This document shows positions 1 through 6,899 of a stretch of DNA of 26,935 nucleotides, piece after piece. Under the pieces are notes generated by a model, which saw only the letters and a list, made by a program, of their open reading frames with translations, was not told where the DNA came from and did no database searches. This DNA is from an uncultured Eubacteriaceae bacterium (lineage in GTDB: Bacteria > Bacillota > Clostridia > Lachnospirales > Lachnospiraceae), in contig CAMEUH010000005.1 of NCBI GenBank assembly GCA_945938055.1, forward strand, positions 1 through 26,935, given 5' to 3'. Made by a program: the position numbers and the translations under genes. Numbering within the stretch: the first letter of the stretch is position 1; each line of letters starts with the position of its first letter.

Positions 1-1163
1 TTTCCCTTTTTTGCTGCAAGAATCGCTGCTTCATTGAGGAGATTTTCCAAATCCGCACCGGTAAATCCAGCGGTTGTCCTTGCCACATTATCAAGATTCA
101 CATCATCCGACAACGGCTTATTCTTTGCGTGAACCTCAAGAATCTCCTTACGTCCCTTAACATCCGGTCTTCCAACCATAACCTTCCTGTCAAAACGCCC
201 CGGTCTTAAAATCGCCGGGTCCAGAATATCCACACGGTTGGTTGCTGCAATCACAATAATTCCTTCATTTACGCCAAAACCATCCATCTCAACAAGAAGC
301 TGATTTAAGGTCTGCTCACGTTCATCATGTCCGCCACCCATACCAGTTCCTCTTCTTCTCGCAACGGCATCGATTTCATCAATAAAAACAATACATGGTG
401 CGTTTCTTTTTGCATCTTCAAAAAGATCCCTTACCCTGGATGCACCTACACCAACAAACATTTCCACAAAATCAGAACCGGAAATACTAAAAAACGGTAC
501 TCCTGCTTCTCCTGCAATTGCTTTTGCCAGAAGGGTCTTACCTGTTCCCGGAGGGCCTGTCAGAATCACTCCCTTGGGTATTCTTGCACCGAGATCCGTG
601 TATTTTTTCGGTTCCTTTAGAAAATCCACAATTTCTTGTAATTCTTCTTTTTCTTCATCCAGGCCTGCAACATTACTGAATCGAATTTTTCTTACCGAAT
701 CATCCATCATTTTAGCACGGCTTTTACCGAAATTCATCATTTTGGCATTGGCACCACCGCCGCCACCCTGGCGTGACATAAAATTAATCAGAATCAGCAC
801 CATGATCAATGTAAAGATAATTGGTAATACCGTAGTCACGAAAAAGCTCTCCCGTTCCACGTTTTTCATGACATAATCTACTTTATTTTCTAACAGAAAA
901 CTGCTGATTTCATTAACATCGGAAACATACAGTCTTTCTTCCCTGCCGGAAAGCTTTATGATTTTAATAACTCCCGTAGGTACTTCCGCATTTTGACCGA
1001 TTTCTACCTTTGTTATCTGACCAGATTGAACGTCTTCCACAAAATTCAGATACGTATATCCGCCCGTCTCTGCATTTCCTGCTTTATTCACATACCATAA
1101 CAGCATGAGCGCCAGAATGATGATGTAAAACACACCAAACCCACGCATTATATTTTTTTTCAT
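1..1163 (-). CDS. ftsH: ATP-dependent zinc metalloprotease FtsH (partial, C-terminus beyond window)
   Basis: Membrane-anchored AAA+ protease for quality control of membrane and short-lived cytosolic proteins. 387 residues are visible; the rest lies beyond the left window edge. Seen: an N-terminal membrane segment (about residues 7-25), an extracytoplasmic domain, a second membrane segment (about 107-128), a glycine-rich linker, then the AAA domain with Walker A GPPGTGKT (about 201-208), Walker B FIDEID (about 259-264) and the second region of homology, ATNRVDILDPAILRPGRFDR (about 303-322). The zinc-binding HEXXH motif, usually near residue 420, is outside the window, so the protease domain cannot be checked. 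The start follows a GGAGG ribosome site in the 13-base gap after hpt. Position after tilS and hpt matches the Bacillus tilS-hprT-ftsH order. Confidence 0.97.
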   Translation of the reverse strand, partial: MKKNIMRGFGVFYIIILALMLLWYVNKAGNAETGGYTYLNFVEDVQSGQITKVEIGQNAEVPTGVIKIIKLSGREERLYVSDVNEISSFLLENKVDYVMKNVERESFFVTTVLPIIFTLIMVLILINFMSRQGGGGGANAKMMNFGKSRAKMMDDSVRKIRFSNVAGLDEEKEELQEIVDFLKEPKKYTDLGARIPKGVILTGPPGTGKTLLAKAIAGEAGVPFFSISGSDFVEMFVGVGASRVRDLFEDAKRNAPCIVFIDEIDAVARRRGTGMGGGHDEREQTLNQLLVEMDGFGVNEGIIVIAATNRVDILDPAILRPGRFDRKVMVGRPDVKGRKEILEVHAKNKPLSDDVNLDNVARTTAGFTGADLENLLNEAAILAAKKG

Positions 1164-1176
1164 CTGTTACTTCCTC

Positions 1177-1710
1177 CTACAATCTCACTATTCCAATATA
1201 TGGAAGATTTCGATATTTCTGATCGTAATCCAGTCCATATCCAACTACAAACTCATCCGGAATCGTATATCCATTATAATCGATTGCCACATCCACAACC
1301 CGTCTGTCCGGCTTATTCAGAAGCGTACATAATTTAAGACTGGCCGGTCTGCGTTCCTTTAACAATTCCAAAAGATTACTAAGCGTTCTTCCGGAATCAA
1401 TAATATCTTCCACAACCAGCACATCTTTTCCTTCTATGGATTCATCCAGGTCTTTTTTCATAATGACATTTCCACTGGAACAGGTTGCGCTTCCATAACT
1501 GGACACACACATAAAATCCATGCTCACCGGAACAGTGATTCTCTTGGCAAGCTCTGTCATAAAGAAAACTCCACCCTTTAATACGCATATCATATGAATG
1601 GACTTGCCTTCATAATCACGGCTAATCTGTTTCCCCAGTTCCTCAATCCTTCCTGCCACTTCCGCCTCTGTATACATAATATCAATTTGATGTTCTGTTT
1701 TATATTCCAT
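1177..1710 (-). CDS. hpt: Hypoxanthine phosphoribosyltransferase
   Basis: Purine salvage enzyme of 177 residues that joins hypoxanthine or guanine to PRPP to give IMP or GMP, in the cytosol. Seen: the LKGG loop (residues 44-47) and the PRPP-binding motif VVEDIIDSGRTL (about 99-110) with its acidic pair E101-D102 and the D105 expected as catalytic base. The start chosen (MEYKTEH) has GGAGG 7 bases upstream; a reading 8 codons longer lacks a ribosome site. The gene overlaps the end of tilS by 11 bases, which suggests translational coupling. In Bacillus the TilS-HprT pair also regulates ftsH expression; whether that applies here is not visible. Confidence 0.96.
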   Translation of the reverse strand: MEYKTEHQIDIMYTEAEVAGRIEELGKQISRDYEGKSIHMICVLKGGVFFMTELAKRITVPVSMDFMCVSSYGSATCSSGNVIMKKDLDESIEGKDVLVVEDIIDSGRTLSNLLELLKERRPASLKLCTLLNKPDRRVVDVAIDYNGYTIPDEFVVGYGLDYDQKYRNLPYIGIVRL

Positions 1711-3058
1711 CTGTATTCCTCCGTATTGTAACAACTAACAATTTCTTTGTCTCTGAAGAAACCTTATAGGCTGCACTGGTACGATATCCAACAATCCAAA
1801 GCACATGACTGCCATCTGCCAGAATCCATACTTTGTCCCGAGTGGACTGTGGAATTTTCTCATCAATAAAATAAGATTTTAAACGCTTCCTTCTTCCGGA
1901 ATCATCCATGATAAGATAATCGCCCGGCATCCTCTTTCTTAATTTCAAATTAACATTTATTTTATCATAATCAAAGACTTTCGTATAGTCATTTGTGAAT
2001 TTTTCCCATTGAAAGCCTTCCGGTTTCTCCATAATGGAAAATTGAAAGTCCTCTTCTCCATAATCCCCAAAAGGTACCGATTCCTCAAATACTGTCCTAT
2101 CATATTTTATCACAATTTTCTGATAACACCGCATCGCCACGATTCCATATGGCAGATGAACCTGCTTGGATACCTGTCTGTCCAGCAATTCCTCTACCGC
2201 TTCTACATGCTTACCCGTAAAATCTTTTGCCGTACCCGCCAGTGTTTTTAATGCCATCATAATGACTTCCCGGCGGATAACAGAATGTTCCGTTTTCAAG
2301 CCTTCCACATCCAGGGCAAGGACATCTTCTCCCTCACAATATTGTTTCCATGCCTCCCGTGCCTGTAGGGCAACATAATCATAATACTCTCTTAATTGTT
2401 CCGCAAAACCATTCAGATTGGCACATACTGCCGGATTAATCTCTTCTTTCAGAAATGGTATTACCGTATTCCGAAGTTTATTTCTCGTATACTCATTTTC
2501 CAGATTCGAACTGTCCGTACAATATTCCAGTCCTCGCGCTTTCAGGTACTGTTCAATTTCTTTCCTCGTAACACATAATAATGGCCGGACAATCTTATCT
2601 CTCACAGGACGCATTCCGCCTGCTCCCTTTAGCGAACTTCCCCGGATTATATTATAAAGTACGGTTTCTGCCTGATCGTCGCCATGATGTGCAACTGCAA
2701 TCTTATCAATATCCTCTATGGAATTAAAAATTTCATATCTTGCTTTACGTCCGGCTTCCTCTAGTGAGATTCCAAGCTGTTCGGACATTTCCCTGACATT
2801 TTTCTGAATACAGATGCATGGAAGTTCATACCTTTCGCATAATCTACGCACAAAGAGTTCATCACGTTCAGCCTCTGTCCCGCGAAGCAAATGATTCACA
2901 TGCACTACCTTTAAGGAGCACTGTAGTTTCGGCGACAGACGATTTAACACATCTAAAAGACATACGGAATCCGCTCCTCCGGACACTCCAACCAGAATCC
3001 TCTCTCCCTGATGGATCATATTATTTTTTAAGATATATTCTTCTATCTTCTTCAGCAT
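1700..3058 (-). CDS. tilS: tRNA(Ile)-lysidine synthetase TilS
   Basis: Modifies C34 of the CAU-anticodon isoleucine tRNA to lysidine with lysine and ATP, so that it reads AUA; essential in most bacteria. 452 residues. Seen: the PP-loop ATP-binding motif SGGADS at residues 26-31, the conserved N-type ATPase region with AHHGDDQAET further on, a TilS substrate-binding region, and a C-terminal domain ending in a basic beta strand. An AGGAGA ribosome site lies 6 bases before the start. It sits 70 bases after spoIIE and overlaps hpt. The Bacillus genes yabS and yabT, which lie between spoIIE and tilS, are missing. The only CAU tRNA in this window is an elongator Met, not the TilS substrate. Confidence 0.96.
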   Translation of the reverse strand: MLKKIEEYILKNNMIHQGERILVGVSGGADSVCLLDVLNRLSPKLQCSLKVVHVNHLLRGTEAERDELFVRRLCERYELPCICIQKNVREMSEQLGISLEEAGRKARYEIFNSIEDIDKIAVAHHGDDQAETVLYNIIRGSSLKGAGGMRPVRDKIVRPLLCVTRKEIEQYLKARGLEYCTDSSNLENEYTRNKLRNTVIPFLKEEINPAVCANLNGFAEQLREYYDYVALQAREAWKQYCEGEDVLALDVEGLKTEHSVIRREVIMMALKTLAGTAKDFTGKHVEAVEELLDRQVSKQVHLPYGIVAMRCYQKIVIKYDRTVFEESVPFGDYGEEDFQFSIMEKPEGFQWEKFTNDYTKVFDYDKINVNLKLRKRMPGDYLIMDDSGRRKRLKSYFIDEKIPQSTRDKVWILADGSHVLWIVGYRTSAAYKVSSETKKLLVVTIRRNTDGI

Positions 3059-3128
3059 CCTGATCTCCTCTTATCTCTGTCAAAGCATGTTTGATACCTG
3101 TTTTCACGAAAATCCCCATGAAAAACAT

Positions 3129-4262
3129 CTATATTTTCTGAAACATTCCAAGAACAATGACTGTCATATCATCTTTCGGGCAGGATACTTCTCTCCCTAC
3201 CGTAAGTTCCATAACCTCCGTAAGGATTTTCTCCGCCATTCCTTGTGGATTACCTGCAGGAATCTGTGCAATCATTTCCAGAAAATCCTTTTCTTTTTCC
3301 AAGGAAGGGATTGCTTCCAAAATCCCATCTGTTATCATGATAATATAATCACCAGCATACATCTTCTTGATACTGCAGTCAAAATCCACCTGGTTTAATA
3401 CACCGATGGGAAGAGTCTCAGACTGGATAATCTCTACCCATCCATCCCGCTTAATAAAGGTCGCTACTGCTCCCAGTTTAATAAAATTGGCAATTCCCAC
3501 AAGCGTGTCAATCACACACATATCAATTGTAACCGGTGCCCCCAGACCGTCATTGGCTGCCAATGCTGTATTAATCATCTCAATTGCTGCCGTCTCCGAA
3601 AATCCTGCCTTTACCGCCTCTTCCACCAATTCCAGTACCAGACTGCTTTCCTGATTGGCATCCAATCCTGAACCCATCCCGTCTGCCAGACTGACCAGGA
3701 TTTTTCCTTTCGAAACCTCGTTAACAGAATAATTATCACCGGAAACCGTATTGCCTGCCTTATTACATCTTGCGACACCATGTACCACATGGAACCGCCC
3801 GGATTCCACAAAAGTATATTCATTAAAGATACCATTCAGCATAATTCTGTTATTATCAGAAGACTCAAAACCTCGTTCCGTTATGTCCGAAATAATCTCT
3901 GCGACTTCCCTTGTGGTAGGACACTTTCTTCTGGATGCCCGAATCACCACATGCAGTTCCCAATGACCGTCTCCACGCTCAATAACCCGGATGGAATCCA
4001 TTCGGACTCCGCGCTTTTCCAATGCTTTATCCAGATTCTTCTTCATTTCCCCATCCAGTTCAACTTCCCTGCTAAACACACCTGTATATTCCAGCATCAG
4101 TCTTGCAACCTCTTTCAGTTGTACGATTACCGAATCCGCCAGTGGATTATTTCCGTGATGCCGCTTTGCAAGGTTTTCATAAATATCCGTAAGCTTTAAA
4201 AGCACACCTGCAGAAGATTCCAGATGTTCTCCTGTATACGCCAGATTATATTTTTCCACCAA
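3129..4262 (-). CDS. spoIIE: SpoIIE-type PP2C phosphatase lacking the membrane domain
   Basis: Serine phosphatase expected to dephosphorylate SpoIIAA and so release sigma-F in the forespore. 377 residues from the TTG at 4262. Seen: a helical region (about 15-150) resembling the central domain of SpoIIE, then a PP2C domain with the metal-binding aspartates SGDN (D176), LADGMGSG (D194), TDGI (D312) and DDMT (D365). The roughly ten transmembrane helices of the 827-residue Bacillus protein are absent, and the tRNA gene 134 bases upstream leaves no room for them. The start may be TTG 4262 or the adjacent GTG 4259; both follow AAGGAGA. A longer reading to 4385 would run through the promoter and the tRNA terminator and is rejected. 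Orthology rests on synteny (divIC-tRNA-spoIIE-tilS) and the Spo0A-type promoter. Another sporulation PP2C phosphatase is the alternative. Confidence 0.85.
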   Translation of the reverse strand: MVEKYNLAYTGEHLESSAGVLLKLTDIYENLAKRHHGNNPLADSVIVQLKEVARLMLEYTGVFSREVELDGEMKKNLDKALEKRGVRMDSIRVIERGDGHWELHVVIRASRRKCPTTREVAEIISDITERGFESSDNNRIMLNGIFNEYTFVESGRFHVVHGVARCNKAGNTVSGDNYSVNEVSKGKILVSLADGMGSGLDANQESSLVLELVEEAVKAGFSETAAIEMINTALAANDGLGAPVTIDMCVIDTLVGIANFIKLGAVATFIKRDGWVEIIQSETLPIGVLNQVDFDCSIKKMYAGDYIIMITDGILEAIPSLEKEKDFLEMIAQIPAGNPQGMAEKILTEVMELTVGREVSCPKDDMTVIVLGMFQKI

Positions 4263-4298
4263 AGATCTCTCCTTCTTATGAATTCCACTAACTTCACA

Positions 4299-4364
4299 AT
4301 TATAGCGTGGAAAGCAGGAGAATTTTGTCAAAAAAAATCCCTGGCCGCAAAAAACTTTTCGACA
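4299..4364 (-). promoter_or_regulatory. Spo0A-activated sigma-A promoter of spoIIE
   Basis: On the minus strand: TTGACA (4331-4326), a 21-base spacer, and TATAAT (4304-4299). An exact Spo0A box TGTCGAA lies upstream (4364-4358), and a degenerate box TGACAAA (4330-4324) overlaps the -35. From known biology, Bacillus spoIIE and spoIIG are sigma-A promoters with unusual 21-22 bp spacing that need phosphorylated Spo0A. The strong box overlaps the U-tract of the preceding tRNA terminator. Confidence 0.8.
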
Positions 4365-4390
4365 AAAAAGACCTTGAATCATCAAGGTCT
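4363..4390 (-). terminator. Rho-independent terminator of tRNA-Met
   Basis: A perfect 9-bp stem (4369-4377 with 4382-4390) and a 4-base loop are followed on the minus strand by six T residues. It lies just after the 3' end of the tRNA gene, before the spoIIE promoter. Confidence 0.9.
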
Positions 4391-4395
4391 TCTAG

Positions 4396-4469
4396 TAGCG
4401 AGAAAGGGATTCGAACCCCCGACACCATGGGTATGAACCATGTGCTCTAGCCAACTGAGCTATCTCGCC
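4396..4469 (-). tRNA. tRNA-Met (CAU), elongator type
   Basis: A 74-base cloverleaf: acceptor stem GGCGAGA with TCTCGCT (the first pair is G-U), D-arm AGCTCAGTTGGCTAGAGC, anticodon loop TTCATAC giving CAU, T-loop TTCGAAT, discriminator A. The 3' CCA is not encoded (CTA follows), so it must be added by tRNA nucleotidyltransferase. The anticodon arm and body resemble Bacillus elongator tRNA-Met rather than the initiator or the lysidine-modified Ile2 tRNA. A tRNA-Met at the same place, upstream of spoIIE, is known in Bacillus. Confidence 0.95.
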
Positions 4470-4489
4470 ATTTCATTTACATTTGTAAG

Positions 4490-4502
4490 GTGCCGCCGGC
4501 AC
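4490..4502 (-). other. Short hairpin in the tRNA-Met leader
   Basis: A 13-base G+C-rich inverted repeat (5-bp stem GTGCC/GGCAC) lies between the predicted transcription start (about 4507) and the tRNA 5' end. It would form at the extreme 5' end of the precursor, before RNase P processing. Function is inferred only. Confidence 0.4.
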
Positions 4503-4513
4503 TCACGAATGCA

Positions 4514-4542
4514 ATTATATCGAATGTACATGGATTTGTCAA
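4514..4542 (-). promoter_or_regulatory. Sigma-A promoter of tRNA-Met
   Basis: Consensus TTGACA (4542-4537) and TATAAT (4519-4514) are separated by exactly 17 bases on the minus strand, about 45 bases upstream of the tRNA. This is a full-consensus housekeeping promoter, as expected for a stable-RNA gene. Confidence 0.9.
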
Positions 4543-4553
4543 CGAAAATCTTT

Positions 4554-4580
4554 CCCATTCCCTATCCCATTCCCTATCCC
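4554..4580 (-). repeat. G-quadruplex motif, five GGG tracts with 3-base loops
   Basis: On the minus strand five GGG tracts are separated by alternating ATA and AAT loops, built from two copies of a 12-base direct repeat plus one extra tract. It fits the canonical G3N1-7 quadruplex pattern with one tract to spare. It lies 21 bases after the divIC stop and 12 bases upstream of the tRNA promoter -35. Confidence 0.75.
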
Positions 4581-4601
4581 GGCATGGGATTGAAAAATCT
4601 C

Positions 4602-4907
4602 TTATTGCTCATTTGCCTTAAACACGATTTCATTCTTATAAATTAATCCAAACTTTTCTTTGGCAATTTCCTCAATATACTGTTTTGTCTGAATATATTT
4701 TTTCTTTTCTTCCAGCTTTTGTGTCCGTTCTTCCTCTTCTTCTATCAGCTGGTTGAGTTCTGCCTCTTTTACTGCATAATCGTTCAGTTTCTCCTGTAAT
4801 GTTAATCCACGAATCCACGTCACAAGTGCAATGGTAATTACAACAGCAAAAATTGCCATATAACCCGTTATATTGAAAACACCCTTTTTCTTATGCTTCT
4901 TCGCCAT
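4602..4907 (-). CDS. divIC: Cell-division protein DivIC/FtsB family
   Basis: Bitopic septum-formation initiator of 101 residues that joins FtsL and DivIB/FtsQ in the divisome. Seen: a short, very basic cytoplasmic N-terminus (MAKKHKKK), one membrane segment (about residues 12-31), then a glutamate/lysine-rich coiled coil (about 34-75) and a short extracytoplasmic tail with the family's typical E-x-A-x-x-K-F-G-L pattern. Size and layout fit the family. It follows yabQ after 22 bases and is the last protein gene before the tRNA. In Bacillus divIC holds the same place, with yabR after it; yabR is missing here. Confidence 0.92.
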   Translation of the reverse strand: MAKKHKKKGVFNITGYMAIFAVVITIALVTWIRGLTLQEKLNDYAVKEAELNQLIEEEEERTQKLEEKKKYIQTKQYIEEIAKEKFGLIYKNEIVFKANEQ

Positions 4908-4929
4908 TTTTACACCTTCTAACCATAAT

Positions 4930-5310
4930 TCAACTATTATTTTTTATTGTAAATGATTTAATCAGCTTTTTCAATGCCTTTTTTATGACTTTTACTGGAA
5001 AATAGAGCACTAATGATACATATTTTACGAATACCGGTCCAATTGTACGGCTATACATGTAAGCTCCAATCACTTCTCCTGCTATTGCAAACCCCCTGAT
5101 ATTTCCAGCATTTTCCACAAAACACACCAAAAAGGTTATCATGCTGGCAAACATCCAGAAAAATATATCTTCCACCGCAATCCAAATTACACCATGGGGT
5201 ATCAGCCTTCGAAAAATCCGAATACAGTCATAAATTACCGCAAGAGTAATTCCCGTGGTAACTACGACAGCAAGATACTGCAATTCCCATTGTACCAGTG
5301 TTCCCATCAT
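4930..5310 (-). CDS. yabQ: Spore cortex biosynthesis protein YabQ
   Basis: Integral membrane protein of 126 residues required in Bacillus for spore cortex formation; it localises to the membranes around the forespore. Seen: hydrophobic segments at about residues 10-28, 43-65, 70-90 and 95-110, with a basic lysine-rich tail. The ATG start overlaps the yabP stop (ATGA), so the two are probably translationally coupled. A second ATG follows immediately, and either could be used. Identification rests on family-like sequence plus the yabO-yabP-yabQ-divIC order. Confidence 0.9.
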   Translation of the reverse strand: MMGTLVQWELQYLAVVVTTGITLAVIYDCIRIFRRLIPHGVIWIAVEDIFFWMFASMITFLVCFVENAGNIRGFAIAGEVIGAYMYSRTIGPVFVKYVSLVLYFPVKVIKKALKKLIKSFTIKNNS

Positions 5311-5606
5311 TTAAACATCCTTGTAATAAATCCTTCTGTTTTCTTTGCATAACTGGATACCTCCGTATACGTCAGACTTTCTATCTGGCCTGTCAGGTCT
5401 ATTTCTCCTTTTTCTACGGAAAGGCGTGTCACTTTCAAGTCTTGTCCTTTAATGGTAAGCATTCCCATTGATGTTTCAAGCAGGATTTCCTTTAAGTCAA
5501 AGGAAATAACATCCATGACTCCTGTTATGCTTCCCTTTTTCCGGTTTTCCATCAAAATTTTATGGTTTGCTGACATCATTTTCTGTCCCTGATTTTTTTC
5601 CTCCAA
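5307..5606 (-). CDS. yabP: Sporulation protein YabP
   Basis: Small protein of the YabP/YqfC family (99 residues) that acts with YabQ in cortex formation in the mother cell. Seen: the family's beta-rich pattern, with a 'NRKKGSITGVMDVISFD' block followed by short strands and no membrane segment. The chosen start is a TTG with GGGAGG 8 bases upstream; the ATG at 5621 lies within or before that ribosome site and has none of its own. A candidate sigma-E promoter lies just upstream. The stop overlaps the yabQ start. Confidence 0.9.
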   Translation of the reverse strand: MEEKNQGQKMMSANHKILMENRKKGSITGVMDVISFDLKEILLETSMGMLTIKGQDLKVTRLSVEKGEIDLTGQIESLTYTEVSSYAKKTEGFITRMFK

Positions 5607-5650
5607 AATAAAACCTCCCATATCTCATAACCGTTTTATCCGGTTATTAC

Positions 5651-5678
5651 AATATATTAGGAGGTTCTAAAAATATTC
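5651..5678 (-). promoter_or_regulatory. Candidate sigma-E promoter of yabPQ
   Basis: On the minus strand GAATATT (5678-5672), a 13-base spacer and AATATATT (5658-5651). The -10 matches CATACATT at 6 of 8 positions. Sigma-E control of yabP and yabQ is known in Bacillus. The A+T-rich context means chance matches are possible. Confidence 0.45.
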
Positions 5679-5917
5679 TATAAATATACAAACATATCTT
5701 TCGCATCATCCTTGCGGACCGTTTCTTTCACATCTGTCACCTGGACTTTTACCGCTTTCATTCCAAACTGTATTTCAATAATATCACCGGGTTTAATCTC
5801 CTGTGACGCTTTTGCTACTTTATCATTCACCATGACTCTCCCGGCATCACATGCATCATTTGCAACCGTTCTTCTTTTAATCAGTCTGGATACCTTTAAA
5901 TATTTATCCAATCTCAT
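5678..5917 (-). CDS. yabO: S4-domain RNA-binding protein YabO (RqcP/Hsp15-like)
   Basis: 79-residue protein made almost entirely of one S4 domain: MRLDKYLKVSRLIKRRT at the start and the GRVMVNDKVAKASQEIKPGD block in the middle (residues 26-45). In Bacillus the ortholog RqcP works in ribosome-associated quality control, helping the large subunit with a stalled peptidyl-tRNA add alanine tails. That function is known for the family and inferred here. It starts 3 bases after the hup stop with only a weak AGGTG upstream, which suggests coupling to hup translation. Confidence 0.9.
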   Translation of the reverse strand: MRLDKYLKVSRLIKRRTVANDACDAGRVMVNDKVAKASQEIKPGDIIEIQFGMKAVKVQVTDVKETVRKDDAKDMFVYL

Positions 5918-5920
5918 TTC

Positions 5921-6196
5921 TTATGCATTCACCTGATCCTTTAATGCTTTTCCAGCCTTGAATTTCGGAACACTGCATGCCGGAATATTCATCTTTTTTC
6001 CGGTCAGCGGATTTCTTCCCTCTCTTGCATCTCTTTTCGAAACCTCAAAAGTTCCAAATCCAACCAGCTGTACCTTTTCCCCATTCTGAAGTTGTTCTGA
6101 AACTACATCCACGAAAGCCTTTAACGCGGATTCACTATCTTTCTTTGACAATTCCGTCTTTTCTGAAATTGCTGCAACCAACTCTGTCTTATTCAT
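5921..6196 (-). CDS. hup: DNA-binding protein HU
   Basis: Nucleoid protein of 91 residues that binds and bends DNA as a dimer. Seen: the canonical HU fold order, MNKTELVAAIS at the start, VGFGTFEV before the arm, the GRNPLTGKK DNA-contacting arm (about 61-69) and a final helix with FKAGKALKDQVN. The start is the ATG after GGAGG with an 8-base spacer; a TTG 5 codons upstream is unlikely. hup between mazG and yabO is absent from the Bacillus version of this locus. Confidence 0.96.
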   Translation of the reverse strand: MNKTELVAAISEKTELSKKDSESALKAFVDVVSEQLQNGEKVQLVGFGTFEVSKRDAREGRNPLTGKKMNIPACSVPKFKAGKALKDQVNA

Positions 6197-6232
6197 CCTC
6201 GTTTCCTCCAATTCATATTTTCTGCATTACCG

Positions 6233-6853
6233 CTACCCTTCCATATTCTTTATAAAGGTTTCAATCCTGTTTGTCAAGGTATTTTCTGCATCCTGGCATT
6301 TCTTTATTTCTTCCAGAAGTTCTTCTGCACCATCCGTTCTGCCATAATATTTTTCTGCCTTTTTGATAACTTTATAGGCTCTCATGACTGGCGGAAGTTC
6401 CTGCGGTATACGCGAAAGTTCCCCCACTTGTGTACTTTTCTTTGATTCCTTTTCCTTCTTCTTAATAGACTCCCACCGGCTTAAGCCTTCCTCCGGACTT
6501 TCTGCCGGTTTATCCTCTCCAAAAACATGTGGATGCCTACGTATCAGTTTTGCCGCCAGTTCATCCACAACCTCTTCAAAGGTAAACTCCTTTTCTTCCT
6601 CGGCAATCACAGAATGAAGAAGAACCTGAAGAAGCACATCTCCAAGTTCCTCCCTCAGATTCGGAATATCATGCTGATTGACCGCTTCAATCACTTCAAA
6701 TGTTTCTTCAATCATACAGTCATGTATACTTTCATGCGTCTGTTTTCTGTCCCATGGGCATCCATCCGGTGCACGAAGTTTCTTTACAATTCGCATTAAA
6801 TCTTCAAAATCATATTCCTCTTTTAAAAATGCTTCCCGTTCTTCTCTATCCAC
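6233..6853 (-). CDS. mazG: Nucleoside triphosphate pyrophosphohydrolase MazG
   Basis: All-alpha NTP pyrophosphatase of 206 residues that cleaves NTPs and dNTPs to the monophosphate and PPi, a house-cleaning role. Seen: the start of the domain with LRAPDGCPWDRKQTHES (about 26-42) and the metal-binding EExxE...ExxD motif (E49, E50, E53, E69, D72), then the HPHVFG block. The GTG start follows AGAGGA. The Bacillus counterpart YabN has an extra N-terminal methylase-like domain of about 220 residues; that part is missing here. It lies between spoVT and hup, as expected for this locus. Confidence 0.95.
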   Translation of the reverse strand: MDREEREAFLKEEYDFEDLMRIVKKLRAPDGCPWDRKQTHESIHDCMIEETFEVIEAVNQHDIPNLREELGDVLLQVLLHSVIAEEEKEFTFEEVVDELAAKLIRRHPHVFGEDKPAESPEEGLSRWESIKKKEKESKKSTQVGELSRIPQELPPVMRAYKVIKKAEKYYGRTDGAEELLEEIKKCQDAENTLTNRIETFIKNMEG

Positions 6854-6899
6854 CGTTCTTCCTCTTTTCCCATATTGTATTTTATTTCATTTCATTTTA

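Noticed and set aside
3059..3170. A possible separate promoter for tilS-hpt-ftsH at the end of spoIIE (TTGTTC, 18 bases, TATAGA).
   Set aside because: Both hexamers match consensus poorly and no second support was found. The housekeeping operon must have a vegetative promoter somewhere, but I cannot place it.
4263..4385. A longer reading of the spoIIE frame starting at 4385.
   Set aside because: It would translate the tRNA terminator and the promoter, has no ribosome site, and adds a cysteine/phenylalanine-rich stretch unlike SpoIIE.
4396..4469. The CAU tRNA as the lysidine-modified tRNA-Ile2 substrate of the nearby TilS.
   Set aside because: The anticodon arm and body resemble elongator tRNA-Met, and a Met tRNA is found at the same place in Bacillus.
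6854..6899. A promoter for mazG in the A+T-rich spoVT-mazG gap.
   Set aside because: A TACAAT-like -10 is present, but no convincing -35 lies at the right distance.
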